The notes: generated from the sequence alone by a model not told the origin. DNA of 64,000 nucleotides from Rhineura floridana (GCF_030035675.1 NC_084481.1:231662927-231726926), one strand, 5' to 3'. Numbered from the stretch's first letter, positions 22,111-35,085 are shown. Numbers and translations: made by a program.

Positions 22111-25100
22111 GGAGAGTGCAAGAGTTGAGTAGCTATTTCATGGGGGAGAGCGAGGGGGTCTGTGCGGAGGTGGTCAAGGAAGAAATGGGCAAGAAGTTGT
22201 GGGGAGATAAAGTGGGGTGTTTGAGGTATTCGGGAAAGTACGAGAAAAACATCCATTCCTGGCGTGACTAGTGGTGGCCCTTGGTGGAAAGTAGGAGCAA
22301 CTGGGAAGGAGGCAGGTTGAGGTGATGGTCATGGAGAAAGAGAAGTGGGTGGCCATTGAGGGGTGCGTGTGTGTAAAATGGTGCGGCAGTTTGGTATTTC
22401 TCCTAATACTCCAGCCTTGAGGTGAATTAATATGATATTGCTCAAGTATTTAAAAAAGGAACTCTTTTGGCCTGTAACCAATTTGATATATGAATATTCT
22501 CCTTGTTTTGTTGTTGATGGTTGTGTTGTATGTTTGTTCTGTACAAATTTGGAAACTCTAATAAAGAAGGAGGTAAAAATAATATACAAATCACAATAAC
22601 AAAAAGGAAAATGGAGGGTATCTCTCTTGCCCATCAGAGGTGAGCCCGTTTAAGGTCTGATGGAGCCAAGGGCACTTTATTATTTCCTCCACTTCCATTT
22701 GCCACCAACTTCCAAAGTAGACTTGACAGCAAAATCTGCTTCCTCTGCAAATGTTGGGGTTGCACTGTACAGAACTGGAAAGTGTTAACTAAGTAGCATT
22801 GGGATAAAATGTGCCCATGTGGCTGTAGCATGTGAGTCTGCTACAAGTAGGTATATTGCTTTTAGCAACTTTTTGCATAGAATACCATATTCCCTGGACA
22901 AGTTAATTGATTTCAAGCGGGTTGCCTGCTTTCAAACTGAATGGAGAGCTTGTGCTGTGCCTCTCATCTTTCCCTGCAAAATAGGGTGTGGAGTCGGGAC
23001 GCCAAACCTTTGACTCCGACTCCTCTATTTTTCTACTGTCTGACTCCAACTCCACCCAGAATTGCTTCCACAGCCCTGGAAAGCACTGTAAATGTCTTTT
23101 TAAATTGGAAGCTCTCATAGGAGCATTTTTATCGCTGCCTGAATATGCACTGATCTTGGCATCACAGCATTTGTCTTCATCTGGGTCCTGTGTCATACAC
23201 TGACACACAAAATGTTTTCCATCTTGAGTTATGGTGAAATGCTCAACTACAGCTGACTTCATGGGAAGCTTCTTTGACATTTTGAATTTATATTTTAAAA
23301 AATTTGTCAGTCAAAATTTATTTTGAAGCTGAAGTTGGAGTCAGTACATTTCTACCAACTCTGACTCCAACTCCACCCAAAAGTGCTTCCGACTCCACGA
23401 CTCCGACTCCACAGCCCTGCTGCAAAATTACGCAAACCGTTATAAACCTGTGAACTGAGCAGTCTACCTTAGGCAGGCCTGGGGAGTGAGCCAGGGACAC
23501 TGCTGCTGTTTGTGCGGCAGGACGTTTTCTCCAGGTTCTTTGACATTTCATCTGGAATGAGACTGGCTGCTCAGTACTGTTTGAGAGGCTAGCTAGGATC
23601 TAGCCCTTGGGAACATTCCCTCTGAAATTGGATCTAGGATTTGGTCTCTTCAGGGTGTGGTTATTTGGGACAGGGTTATCTACTCCGGTTGAGCTGCTCT
23701 CACCCAGCTGTCTAACTGGAAGTGGAATTCCTTCCCCTTAAATATTAGACAGGTGCCATCTCTGTTATCTTTTCGGCGCCTGTTGAAGACCTTCCTCTTT
23801 CAACAAGCCTTTTAAGTTGAGGCCTTATCCCAGTCTGCTTCTGTGTTGGAATTGCTTTTTAATATTTTTTTAAAACCTTTTTTTTAAAAAAACAATGTTT
23901 TTTAACCTTTTTTTAAAGATGTCTTCAAAGCTTTTTTAAAATATGTTTTTAAAGTTGTTTTGTTTTAATGTCTGTTTTTATGATGTTTTAAAGTGTTTTT
24001 AGTGCTTTTGTTTGCTGCCCTGGGCTTCTGCTAGGAGGAAGGGCGGGATATAAATCAAATAAAAAAACAACTGTTGTAATTTTGTTCTAGATTATAGCTT
24101 TTGATGAGCTGAAGACTGACTACAAGAACCCCATAGACCAGTGTAATACGCTTAACCCTGTAAGTTTATATGAGAGAGATCTCTTTGTATTCATTAGTAG
24201 TTAGGTTTTAGTTTTTATAGTAATTATTGCTGACTTAAGATGCTTCAGTAAATTGTTGCTTGATCATATCTAATAGATCTAAGATTTCTTGGCAGAATTC
24301 CCCGAAGCTTGAAGTTCTGACTTACTTTTCTGCTGGTGATCTTGTTAGCTGTCATACTAACATTCTTTCAATCTGCTTTTTACATTTTCGGCACAAAGAC
24401 AGTTGAAAAGGTTAAAAAGATTAAAAGAGTCAAAATTGCATTAAAGGTGTGTACTGCTTTTTAGTTTAATGTTTTAATGGCACTCTTTACTTTCCATTTT
24501 GTTAGGAACATCTGTATGATTTATGTTAACTTCCTTTTGTTTGCTGTGCTTGCTCATTTGCTTGTCTTTTGTCCATTCAGGGGTTGTAATAACTTCATGG
24601 ACTTTGTGCATTGTAAGTTGGCTTGCTTAATAAGAGATGGGGGAAACTGTTACATGCTTAAATTCTTATTCTGTAATTAAGCAAAGCTGCCAAGAATCCA
24701 ACAGATTTGATAATTGTTGTTAAAAGGGGAAATGACAGATTTATTCTTAACCAGAATTTGCAAATCTAGTTCAAAACCTGGCTTCAGACTCGCATTCAGA
24801 TGTGAACCCTGATTAGCGATGGTGCAGATGTAACTCTAAACCATGGTTAAGAGAATTCATGCTGGGGGTGGGAGAAAAGAGGGAGTGAGAAGGGAGTGTG
24901 CTGTTCCAAGGCTAGCTCCTTGATTTTCAAAAAAATGGTTTATAGGGAGCCAGTTACATTTGCTCCAGAGGTTAGTGAGAGACATAGTCCATCTTCTTGA
25001 AAAGCTTTTCAGTTTAAATCAGAGTTGGATAACCTCCAGTCCATGGTTTTCTCTTTGAGGTGGCCTTTTGTGATGGGGATTAAATCCCTGCATTGTGTGA

Positions 25101-28100
25101 CATATGAAAAATAGTTGCCAAAACCCCAAGAGATGTTACTGACACTGTTTTTAGCTGTTGGAACAGGCGGTGCTTAGATAGTGAGCAATATATATGTACT
25201 GTGTATATGTATGTGTGTATATATACAGTAGGGCCCCACTCATATGGCGGGTTACATTCAAAACCCCGCCTGAAAGTGAAACCCACCGATAAGCAGAACT
25301 CCTTCAATAAAATGGCGTCTGATGCCTGAAAAACGCCGTAAAAGTGGAACAAGAGCCATATGAGTTGGGCCTTACTCTTATTTTAGCCGCCGTATTAGTG
25401 GAATGCCAAAAAGCAGGGCCCCACTGTGTGTGTGTATACACACACACACACACTTCTGCCTTTGCTTGAAATGTTCCCTTTTGCTTACAGCCAATCTGTT
25501 TGCCAAGGGTGCTTGAGAAAGTTGGTGGTGGTTGGGGAAGCTGCATTCAGTTGTAGTAGACATGGAGAACCTCTGGCCCTCCAGATGTTGTTGGATTCCA
25601 ACTCTCATCAGCCCCAACCACTATGACCAGTGTTCAGAGATGATGGGACTTGTAGTCCAACAGCATCTGGAGGGCTGTGGGTTCGTACCCCTGGGCAATA
25701 GGATTTTAGAGAATAGCCCTGGTACACTGCTAACATTGAGCCAGAGGGCACCAGTAGGAATGAGTGTCAGTTCTGAATGCAAACTGTTCACCTAGCAACA
25801 GGTCATGGGCTGTGTAGGTGTGACCATGAGAAGATGCTTCCACAAAGTGGAGATGTGGAAGTGAGAGAATGCAGCAAGTCTGGATAGTGGCTGTGCGTGA
25901 AACAGTTTACCCTGCTCAGTCATCTCTCATTTGATGTGGGATGGTGCAAAAATGTTCACCACATGTATGCATTCCCCGTATCACAGACTTTTAACCAAAA
26001 AGATATTACCATATGCATGTTGGACAATGGCTATCAGTGTCTCTCTGAAATATGTTGGTTAACTATGTTTTGAATATACAGGTGAGAGTCTATGGGCTTT
26101 CTTGTGACTGGAAAATGTGCCTGTAATTGCTTTACTCCCGCTAGGGATGCAGCACATTAGAAAGAAGTGCAGGACACTCAAAGGCATAATTAAATTGCAA
26201 GTTTATGAACCGGCCAGCAAGTTGACAAGAATTTTAGCATCAAACTATAGTTTTTAATGCTTCATGGCTGAATGGTTATAACAATTTATGTTTTTAGTTC
26301 TTTCTGTCATTTCGTATTGCTTAGGAGAAGTGCAGTTAGAATTTCTGCCTGGATTTGTGGATTTGAATAGTCTGTGCCAACTACAGTGCTTGCTCCTTTC
26401 ATATTGGACACATCTATAGCTGCAAGCTCAAAGTGAGGAGCATCGGATCAACAGCAGCCTCTGTGATCATCTGTGGCTGATGGTTACCAGTTTTTGCTGG
26501 GTACAAACTGTTATCCGTGATACCAGGATCCCATATAAGCAGAGTACAGTGTCTCTGTAGATTTTCACTGGAAAGTAGGATGGTTAAGCAGTGGGTATGC
26601 CAGAAATGTAAATTGCAGATATGCTTTCTCTGGAACTAAGGCTTCTAAAAAGTTAGTTCTAGGCACTGTTTACTCCCTTCTGCACAGGAGAATTTGTGTT
26701 GTTGATATTTTTGTGCTTGGTTTAATCACAGTAGCGGTCCTAACTCTGTCCAACTCTTTGTAAAGGGAAGAGTGCTTTTTAAAAAGACGCCTTGGTTTAT
26801 TAACATACACAGCATTCCAGAACTCCAGGATTTAGACAAACAGTAGGACATAGCATTATCTGAATAGTTTAGGCCATCCAAAATGCATGGAAGTGGAGCA
26901 ATAGAAAATTAGCATGGAACGGTGCAGTTTGTAAGTCTTGGTTTGAATGTAGAAATTCTCAGGATTCTAGGTAAGTTTCTAGTCATAAGTTGTAGAGATA
27001 ACTGAGAGAAACTGATAGTGGAATTTTCTAAAATCACAGAGCCCAGGAAGAAAAAGCAAATTCAGAATTGTTTTAAAATATGCTAAATTTTGAAAAGAGC
27101 TGTTGGCTTATGATTTTCAAAGAAATAGCAGTATTAGAGTGGGTATCCATCCTACTTGATTAGGAGTTGCAGTGGACAAGACTTGTTACCTTGAGATCTC
27201 GGTAACCCCCCCCCCCCCAATGAAATGCCATGTATCCTGTCTTCTCTTTTGCTGTATGTTGTACACTAAAAGCTATATAATTTAGGTTCACACACATCAT
27301 TTTAGCCACTAAATGTTGTAATGCCAATCTTCCCCAGCCTGGTGCCCTCTAGATGTTGCTGGACTAAACTCACGCCACCCCTGACAATTGGCCGTGTAGG
27401 CTAGAATTGATGGCAGTTGCATCTAAAACATCTGGAGGGCACCAGGCTGGGGAAGGTTGCTTTGGGCAGCTGAAATCCCACCCGTAAACTGTGGTTTGGA
27501 GATACCTCGTTAGAGGAAAGTAGGAATCTTTTGGAGGGTTGTTATAGACTCATCTGCTAGTAAAATATGAATATAGATTTACTATGGGTATTTTCCATCT
27601 AATTTCCCCTGGGATAAATATAGAAAAATGGAAGGTATGTACAAGTCCTCAGTTTAACTAATGACCCTCTCCAAAATACACAACCTGTCTTTATTCTCAT
27701 ACTGCATATTTTGTAAATGGTATTGTTAGCAAAGTGACCAGTTTTATGCAAATTGTACTGAGTATTGTTTGCACGTTTTACACAATCATCGCAACACAGT
27801 ATGTTGAAATTCTTATTTCTCTCTCTATATATTGGCTTTTCTTGTCTGATGCTGACTTTGCTTACTGTTCCTCACCTTTTCTTTCCCCTAAACAATCTGT
27901 ACATCCCCCACCATCATAGCATAAATCAAATGCATGAAATGTGGGGGCAGTTTTGCTTTGATTTTTGTGTCTTCCTTTTCAGCTTGTACTTCCGGAGTAC
28001 CTCATCCATGCATTCTTCTGTGTGATGTTTCTGTGTGCGACAGAGTGGCTCACGCTGGGTCTCAATATGCCGTTACTGGCTTACCACATCTGGAGGTAAT

Positions 28101-31100
28101 GCTGGGCGCAGTTTGGTGTCAGTTTACTTATGGAAACACACTCTTTACTGTCTCATGTGGACTCTCTAGAAATGAAGCTTGTGGAGAAATGGGGTTAAGG
28201 ATGCTGTTGGAGCTTTCTTGTATGTTTAAAGCATACAGCTGTCTAAGAATTAATACTACTACAGCCAGGGCTATTCAGTGTGTGTGTGTTGCACATAAAT
28301 TGGCTTCTGGGAGTCTTGGCTGTGACTTGAAGGAAATCAAGTTTCTACCTCTTCCTGTTGGAAGAGAGGACATAAGAAAATGAGACAGACTTGGGCCTAA
28401 ATTAAATCTTCACTTCCCTGTATGCTTCTTCGTTATTTCCGTGACTTCCATTTGCAAAGTAGAGGGAGGTTCTTTTTTCCAACTCTTCACCTTAACTTAA
28501 GATCTTAAAGTGTGTTGTCATACTTTGAGCTTGTATTTTCCTTTATGAATGTAAGGACATAGCTGCCCTGTGCTGGATCAGTCCAAGAATCTGTCTAGTG
28601 CGTTGCTCTGTCTGTAACAGTAGTCAGTTGGATACAGAGCTGCATGGATACAGAGCTACCCCTATCTGGTAATCAGAGGTATACTGCACTTAGCTGATAT
28701 GGCTAAATGCAATATACACTGTTAGTATCCTGCTTTTTTGGCCCAGAGCAACTTGCTACATGAAACCATTGCATAGAATACTTATTTTTCATTAGGAAAC
28801 CAATAACAAAAGCAAATTAAGATCAAAAGAATCAGGTCAAGATCTAGTTGCTAACCCTCAGCTGTCTGGCAGGATTCCCTTCGTTGTGGTCTGGATATGT
28901 CAGCGTTGCAATGGATCACAAAGGATACTTTGGTTAGGATTGATAGTTAGGCATGTGTTTCACTGGTAAAGTTTCTTTTAAGTTAAAGCTTTTTGTAAAC
29001 TGCCTTGGAGGAAAGGTGGGATAACTAACAAATATAAATAAATGCGTACATTTTGATTAGTTGGAAGAGGTGAACTAAGAAGAGAGTTCTCAGTTCTGTG
29101 AATGTAGCTGTATAAGTCATTTTGAGTCACCTGGTAAGAAAAGCGACTCATAAATATATAAAATAATAGTAATAGCTGCATTTTTTGGCTTATTGCTGAA
29201 TGAAGGAATTTTATGTATTCATATGACATGAACACTGAATAAATTGTGGGTTAGAGTGAACACGTCCCAGCCATATAGGTGCAATTCATTTTGTTTGAGA
29301 CCAACAGCTCTTTTAAAATGCAAATTCACTTTTCCAGGTATATGAGTAGGCCTGTAATGAGTGGACCAGGACTCTATGATCCTACAACCATCATGAATGC
29401 AGATATTCTAGCATATTGCCAGAAGGAAGGATGGTGCAAACTAGCATTTTACCTTCTGTCTTTTTTTTACTACCTATATGGGTAAGTCATCAATTTTATT
29501 TTTATTTATTACAGAATTTTTCCCCGATCATTAAAAAGTAAAAGCTTTTCTATAATTTCTATTGTCTCCTAATAGGGAATACAGATCTATTAGTTCTTGC
29601 ACCTTGTCGTTCCAGTGTAGTATAAGGAAGCTCCATACAGTAAAGTTACCTTTTATTTCACTCTTACTAGATTTGTACGTTTAGTCATAAAGGCCGATAG
29701 GTTTCTATTTCTTGACCCTCCTCTGGAATGATGCTTTTGATATATCCAGATATTGTTACAGTGGGATCTATGGGAAGGTCTTGACCAAGGATGTTACTTG
29801 TTTCTGCTAATACTGACTCCCAAAATAATGTAATAATCGGACATTCCCAAGCTAACCTTTAATACTGCCTTTTGAGCAGTTCAAGGTGGTTGACAGTTTA
29901 GAAAAGTACAATGAGTGTATTATAAAACAGGTTATTAAGTCTCAGCATTTTAAAAAAAATAATACTGAAAGCCCAGGCATCTCATACCTGTCTCATTGTT
30001 ATCCAGAATTCATCTCATGACCTACGTGCTTTTCAGCAGGGAATAGGTGGAGTTCCATAATTGGATCACTGTGACTGAGAAGAGTGGATCTTAAAAGGCA
30101 AAAAGCTTATCATGAGAAAGCAAATCCTTTCCATTTAGATGCGTTTTCTGAATTTGCTATCTAATGTGGACTTTTGTTTTGTACAAAACTACTTTTTTTA
30201 AAGCCTTTGTGTCATGCTCTTGAAATACTTTCTTGTTTTGAAGTGTCAGCAAAGTAAAATGGTTACTTAATATGCTTTTAAAAATGTTTCTGCTACTGAA
30301 AGTTAAGATTTTATATTAAAGCTAAGCTAGACACTGGCAGAAGAAACAAGTTTGCCAGCTGGTGGGACCAAGTAGTGAACCACTGTGATGTTATTACTGA
30401 AGATATACATGTTCTTGTGTTCAGGGCAAAATGCAGTAAATAACTCCATGCAAATAATCATGGCCAGTGCCAGTGGCAGCACCTTGCTTCTGGGGATCCC
30501 TTGAGACAAAATGATGGCTGAGGCCAAAGAGCAGGAACACATTGGGCGCATTGTCCAGCATAGCGTTAAGTGATGATGATGATAATAATTTATTTATTTA
30601 TTACATTTCTATACCGCCCCATAGCTGAAGCTCTCTGGGCGGTTTACAACAAGGTTAGCACAAGGATTTTGATTGCATCATGGAACTTTCTCCCCCCTCT
30701 CTTCCCATGCATCCCTATAAATATAGTCTAGGGGTTCTTCCAACCCTCTGGAGCAGATTTGGGGAAGGCAGGATGGAAGGGGAGGGAAGTCCTGTTGTGC
30801 AAGCAGAAATCCTTACACTGACAGGATGCAGGTTGGGTACCACCCCTGATTCGCTTACATGGTGTCTTTAAGGGGATGTGCAGCCTGGGTCCATATTCTG
30901 AGCCCTATGGGAGGAAGAAAAGTACCAGAGATTTTAAATGGTGGCTGTGGTTATTATCATGGTGTCAGGTGTGTGATTGCATAGAAATAGGCTTCCCTTG
31001 GCATGGGAATAGTGGGCGCACCAAGAAAAGTATCTGGATCTAGCTTAGCACCATAAACTAACTGGTGAAGACTGAACACAGAGTGGTTCTAGAATGCAAC

Positions 31101-31205
31101 AAAACAAAGCCTTAACAGAAATACCACTGCTAAATTTAATATATATTAATTACTCTTTATCCTTCTCTTTCCAACAGCATGATTTATGTTTTGGTGAGCT
31201 CCTAA
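21684..31205 (+). CDS. CNIH1: CNIH1, cornichon family ER cargo receptor (5 coding exons)
   Basis: Coding exons are 21684-21764, 24091-24159, 27983-28095, 29338-29481 and 31178-31205, summing to 435 nt (144 residues plus TAA), the known length of cornichon 1. The start has a strong Kozak context (gccgccATGG). All introns are GT-AG and phases agree. The protein starts [16 protein letters not shown], continues with [19 protein letters not shown] and [16 protein letters not shown], and ends [12 protein letters not shown]. From memory it differs from human at only two places (A-to-T before EWLTLG, A-to-S in YLLSFFYY). Cornichons are integral ER-membrane proteins that recruit cargo such as TGF-alpha-type growth factors into COPII vesicles; hydrophobic segments are visible at about residues 5-28, 55-75 and 120-140. 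Intron 1 holds a hAT element and an L2 tail, and intron 2 a Tigger-like MITE. It converges on CDKN3. Looks intact and strongly constrained. Confidence 0.97.
22982..23419 (-). mobile_element. hAT element with BED zinc-finger remnant, in CNIH1 intron 1
   Basis: 438 bp, flanked by ctgcaaaa on both sides (22974-22981, 23420-23427), a perfect 8-bp target duplication. The right end is the reverse of CAGGGCTGTGGAGTCGGAG; the left end is a mutated version. Subterminal blocks repeat gactccaactccaccca. Inside, on the minus strand, is an open frame with [27 protein letters not shown] and spacing typical of the BED zinc finger at the N-terminus of hAT transposases. The catalytic RNase-H-like domain is deleted, so it is non-autonomous. 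Confidence 0.88.
23715..24066 (+). mobile_element. L2-type LINE 3' end, in CNIH1 intron 1
   Basis: Carries ttccttccccttaaatatta, the reading-frame tail corresponding to [14 protein letters not shown], and a 3' end with gggcgggatataaatcaaat. It matches the 3' end of the 56.6-57.5-kb L2. It stops 24 bp before CNIH1 exon 2. Confidence 0.85.
24160..25225. other. CNIH1 intron 2, 5' part
   Basis: AT-rich intron; no repeat or exon identified with confidence. Open frames here lack coding motifs. Confidence 0.5.
25226..25426. mobile_element. Tigger-like palindromic MITE, in CNIH1 intron 2
   Basis: CAGTAGGGCCCCACTCATAT start preceded by TA, and aagcagggccccactg end, with inner cgggttacattcaaaaccc arms. 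The right TA has mutated into a TG microsatellite (gtgtgtgtatacacacac, 25424-25454). Confidence 0.75.
25550..25700. mobile_element. hAT-type MITE (ggagaacctctggccctcc family)
   Basis: Arms catggagaacctctggccct, ccagatgttgttgg and ccaacagcatctggagggc form an imperfect palindrome. Related copies occur at 5730, 27320, 37625, 38200 and 57950. Confidence 0.7.
25701..27319. other. CNIH1 intron 2, middle part
   Basis: No recognisable repeat or exon; a run of ten or more C near 27210. Confidence 0.45.
27320..27475. mobile_element. hAT-type MITE, in CNIH1 intron 2
   Basis: Starts about gccaatcttccccagcctgg and ends ccaggctggggaaggttgc, with inner arms tagatgttgctggac and aaacatctggagggcacc. Imperfect palindrome of the same superfamily group as 25550. 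Confidence 0.7.
28540..28690 (-). mobile_element. Degraded CR1 3' fragment, in CNIH1 intron 3
   Basis: gaatgtaaggacatagctgccctgtgctggatcagtccaag resembles the reversed CR1 3' end (aacataagaagagcctgctggatcaggcc) with many changes. Confidence 0.45.
28975..29045 (+). mobile_element. L2-type LINE 3' tail, in CNIH1 intron 3
   Basis: ttttgtaaactgccttggag, aaaggtgggataac and aaatataaataaat form a worn L2 3' end. Confidence 0.55.
29490..30585. other. CNIH1 intron 4, no further element recognised
   Basis: AT-rich intronic DNA with no supportable exon or repeat call. Confidence 0.45.
30586..30662 (-). mobile_element. L2-type LINE 3' tail, in CNIH1 intron 4
   Basis: tttatttatttattacattt then accgccccatagctgaagctc and gggcggtttacaac, the reverse of the L2 end at 45950-46000. 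Confidence 0.78.
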
Positions 31206-32095
31206 AAGTGGGTGCCCAGCAGACTTGGTTCCAACAAAGTGCATGCAGAGAAGCCACAAAGCAAAAGGTTATTTTTAAGAATGAATCTGGTGTCAAGATT
31301 TACATATGGAATCTGATGATCACGGTTGCACCTGGGAGAAAAAAATGCCTTCCTCTTCTCCCTTGCCCCCTTAAAATGTGTCCATACTTTAATACTCACG
31401 GAAAGACTGTTTTGTTTTTTTAAGTGATGAAAATTACATCTAAATTAATGTAAAGCGATTACCTCTGGCTTTGGACAGTTTTGACCCTGCACTCCATAAG
31501 GAGCAGCCATACCCTCAATTATAATTGTATTAATTGCTGTCCTTAGTCTAATAGAATTTTGTTTCTGTTTATTGGACTTTGTAGTGGCTCATTTGGGTTA
31601 TGGACTGTCATCTAGCTGTCACCTGTAGGTACCGAGTGCTTCTGAAAGACCGAACGCTTTTCTGCATGTTTTCTCTGTGGTAGCCTGTCTGTGTCTTATA
31701 GATGAATACACGACTACAACTGCAGGAAGAATTGGAGTTCCATTTTTTACTATTTGGATATTCTCTCCCTATAATGTGCATGGCTCAAACTTTCCATATT
31801 TACAGCAAATAGTGAATGCCCCTTGCTTTAATTTTCTAAACTAAGTGAATATGGTAGGTGAAGTAGGAGTTATTGGTGAAGAAGGCATTTTAAACCACCT
31901 TTTTAAAAAAAAGAAAATACCTTGTGTAAGTCTCAAATTACCATACAACGTGGATCAAATGTGCTCATAAAAATTGTTTTGTGAGTTTGCAAGTGGAACT
32001 GCATACACTTTGAGACTCATGTTCAACAAGGTTGGATGAATATTCCTGCTGTTCCTTAGTGCAATACAATAAAAACCTCAAAGATAGATAAAAAG
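31206..32095 (+). other. CNIH1: CNIH1 3' UTR (probable)
   Basis: AT-rich sequence without repeats after the TAA. The first good AATAAA (32068-32073) would give a 3' UTR of about 0.9 kb. The real cleavage site cannot be fixed from sequence alone. Confidence 0.5.
32068..32073 (+). terminator. CNIH1: Candidate poly(A) signal of CNIH1
   Basis: AATAAA in the context tacaataaaaacc, about 860 bp after the CNIH1 stop. Confidence 0.45.
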
Positions 32096-32773
32096 TTTAC
32101 TTTCTTCTACTGCTACGCTTTTTAACCTTACACTGTGGCACAGTTGGCTTTAGCCTGTTGCTACTAGGCAATACCGTTCCATTTTTATCAGCTCTGTGTT
32201 GCTGCCAGTTTGCTCCAGGTACTTTTATCAGAGCCACCATCCCCTCTTGGGTTCTTCTTTCTCCAGCGCTGCGGCTGATCAGTAATCAGGATTAATCCCC
32301 TCTCATGCTGATTGGCTCGCATAGCCATTCCGCTATGAAGAGAGGCAGAGGCAGTTCTGTGGTACCATTGCCTTATCAACAAATCTCAGCTGATCCTTAT
32401 CCTCTCTCATAGCTAAGTGTTTAAGATCCCGTCAAACATTTTCTGATTGTATTGTACAACTATGAAATAAGACTTTTAAATGAGGTGTGTGTGTGAGGAT
32501 GCCAAAAGCTTATAAGATCCAAATGTGAGACCATATTCTGTTAGTTTTTTCTAGGCATTTATCTCGATTGCCATCTTCAAAACAGTCATCATCTATTGGG
32601 GCAGAGTGTTTTATGCCACATGTTCTTGCGTAGCTTACGTTCACTTGGTGATACCATCTTCAGCCAGGGAAGTTGCTGGAAGATCTGAAATTGTCCCTAT
32701 CATAGCTTTAGTAGGATGCAATATCCATCATAGAAAAGATCTCTCTCTGCCTGTTACCGTCTTTGTGACTAAT

Positions 32774-33115
32774 TTCATAGAATAGTAGAGTTGGAAGGGG
32801 CCTATAAGGCCATCAAGTCCAACCCCCTGCTCAATGCAGGAATCCAAATCAAAGCATTCCCAACAGACGGCTCTCCAGCTGCCTTTTGAAGGCCTCCAGT
32901 GTTGGAGAGCCCACTACCTCTCTAGGTAATTGGTTCCGCTGTCGTATGGCTCTAACAGTTAGGACGTTTTTCCTGATGTCCAGTCGAAATCTGCCTTCCT
33001 GCAACTTGAGCCCATTATTCCGTGTCCTGCACTCTGGGACGATTGAGAAGAGATCCTGGCCCTCCTCTGTGTGACAACCTTTCATGTACTTCACATGATC
33101 TTTAAACGTGCAGCT
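32774..33115 (-). mobile_element. CR1 LINE 3' end (older subfamily)
   Basis: catagaatagtagagttgg, then caagtccaaccccctgctc. The minus-strand frame gives [20 protein letters not shown], then [35 protein letters not shown] and LEAFKRQLESRL. Same subfamily as 52032-52590 (+) and 61597-61915 (-). Confidence 0.9.
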
Positions 33116-33285
33116 GGCAACATCATTAGTTCCTGTAACTGTTCTTTTAAGAACAAATGAAGTGGGTTTTTCACCCATGATGTGTGCAGCATTTATTTTC
33201 CAGAGCTTGCTCTGGAGAGAAAAATGGAAATTTGTTGATAAGACAACAGTGATACCACCAAACTGGCTCTGCCTCTCATTATTAT

Positions 33286-33515
33286 TCATTGTTATTTATT
33301 CATTGCATTTATATCCCACTTTTTCTCCAAGGAGCTCATGGTGGTATACGTGGTTATCCCCTCCTCATTTAATCCCCACAACAACCGTGTGAGATAGGTT
33401 AGGCTGAGAGGCCATGACTGGCCCAATGTCACCCACTGAGCTTCATGGCTGAGTGGGGATTTGAACCCTGGTTTCCTAGTCCAGCACTCTAACCACTACA
33501 CCATACTGGCTCCAC
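33286..33515 (-). mobile_element. tRNA-derived SINE with L2-like tail
   Basis: Read on the minus strand: agccagtatggtgtagtggt, a B-box-like region (agggttcaaatccccactc), a body with ctgggtgacattgggccag, and a 3' tail gggatataaatgcaatgaat like an L2 end. A MIR-type design (tRNA head, LINE-2-type tail). Confidence 0.8.
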
Positions 33516-35085
33516 GCTGTCTGCTATCGTTCAAAGCTGACTCTGTGATCTTTTTTTAAAAATAAGGTACCAGGATGGGAGTGTAGGAGCAAGTTGAGCT
33601 GTTTTTGTACAGGAGATGAGTATGCCACCAACTAGCATCCCCAGGAATCCCTGCACAGTTATTCGAACCTCTTTACAGTGCACATACACCCCATGAACTT
33701 ATTATGGGAAAGGGATCATAGCTCTTCAGATGAGGTAGCAGTTGATAGGAAAGGACTGTTGAGACCCTTGAGCTACTGCCAGTCAAAGTAGAGTACATGG
33801 ACACATAGTCCAACCTGTGTATGTGGGTATATCTGAGGCTGAGAACTGATGAAATGTTTTTCCTTCTACATAGCCTTCCAAACTCTTTAAACAAGCAAGC
33901 AACCCATCCAAGCTAACATCAAACAGGATTGCTGCCTAAGTTTACATAGATTGTGGCTGGCTATATCAGAGAGATCTATATTGCCCTTGATTTCAGAATG
34001 GGAAAATTCAAATGAAACAGGAGGCACTTCTGGTTTGACAAGTACCAGTTTACAAGTGCTGTTTTTAGAACGTCCATAGCAGTAAATGCTTTCAAGATAT
34101 GAGATAAATGGGGACGACGACAACACAGAATCAGGTTAGGCAATAATGAAAGTTAGAGGGCAGTCAGTTTAATTCACGCAATTCATTAGCTGCCTTTATA
34201 TTTTTAGAGAAATGGACAGGAAAGTATAAAGGTAACACTGGGATCCTAATGGCTGCATGTTTTTCAGGGACTTTCCTTTATAGCAAAAGCCGTTCTTGAG
34301 CGTTGCAGGAGGACACTGAAGTGGCCTTCAGTGTAGTGCATTTCTGTCTACAGCCAGACAGAAAAATTGATTGTCCATCTATTGCTTGTATAGTTAGAAG
34401 CACTTTGCATACACTCTCAGGCCTCTGCAAAATGCCTTTAACTACATAGATATTCCCTCGATTTCAACATACAATGTCTAAAGTGTATGAAGTAGCACTG
34501 TTTTTTCTTTAGTTAGAAAAGGAAACATTGAACTCAATTGTACATTTCTATTCTCGGGTTCTGGGATAGGGCAGTCTTCAGCTTTTGAGAAGAACCTCCT
34601 CTTGGTGGACAGATTAGGCTTCCAGCAAGAATGACACCAAGGGAAGGGGCTTCCCCTCAGCTCCCAGACCAAGCCTGGCATTTCAAATAAAGGGCCACCA
34701 GTCCTACAAAATGATATATAAAAAAGGGAAAAAATTCAGTAATATGTGGGTTAAATGAAGAAAAAAAAGTAGAAGGACCTTCACCTTGTTGAATCCAGAC
34801 CAGTCACCCTTATCAGAAGGCCTAGTGGTAGACCTGGTACTATAAACACAGCCATAAAGTCCTAGTCTGTGTCTTAAACTGGATGCTGTTGATTTTGTCA
34901 TGAATCCCCTGCATCAGAAGAGAGCTTCTAGCTAGACTGAAAATGATACAGTGGCCTTTGAGACAGGTAAGAGAGGTCTGAATATCCCTTCAGTCCTGCC
35001 TAGGCCAGGGCTAGGGAAAATTCACTAACAGGCAAAAAACCTTGTGGTTTGAGAACGTACCTATAGCCAACAGATATTTCTGTCT
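33516..35085. other. Intergenic DNA between convergent CNIH1 and CDKN3
   Basis: No recognisable gene or strong repeat. Short open frames have no supporting features. Confidence 0.45.

Noticed and set aside
31094-31423. A 109-codon + strand frame around CNIH1 exon 5
   Set aside because: It runs through the intron end and the 3' UTR in a different frame. The correct frame gives MIYVLVSS and stops at 31203-31205.
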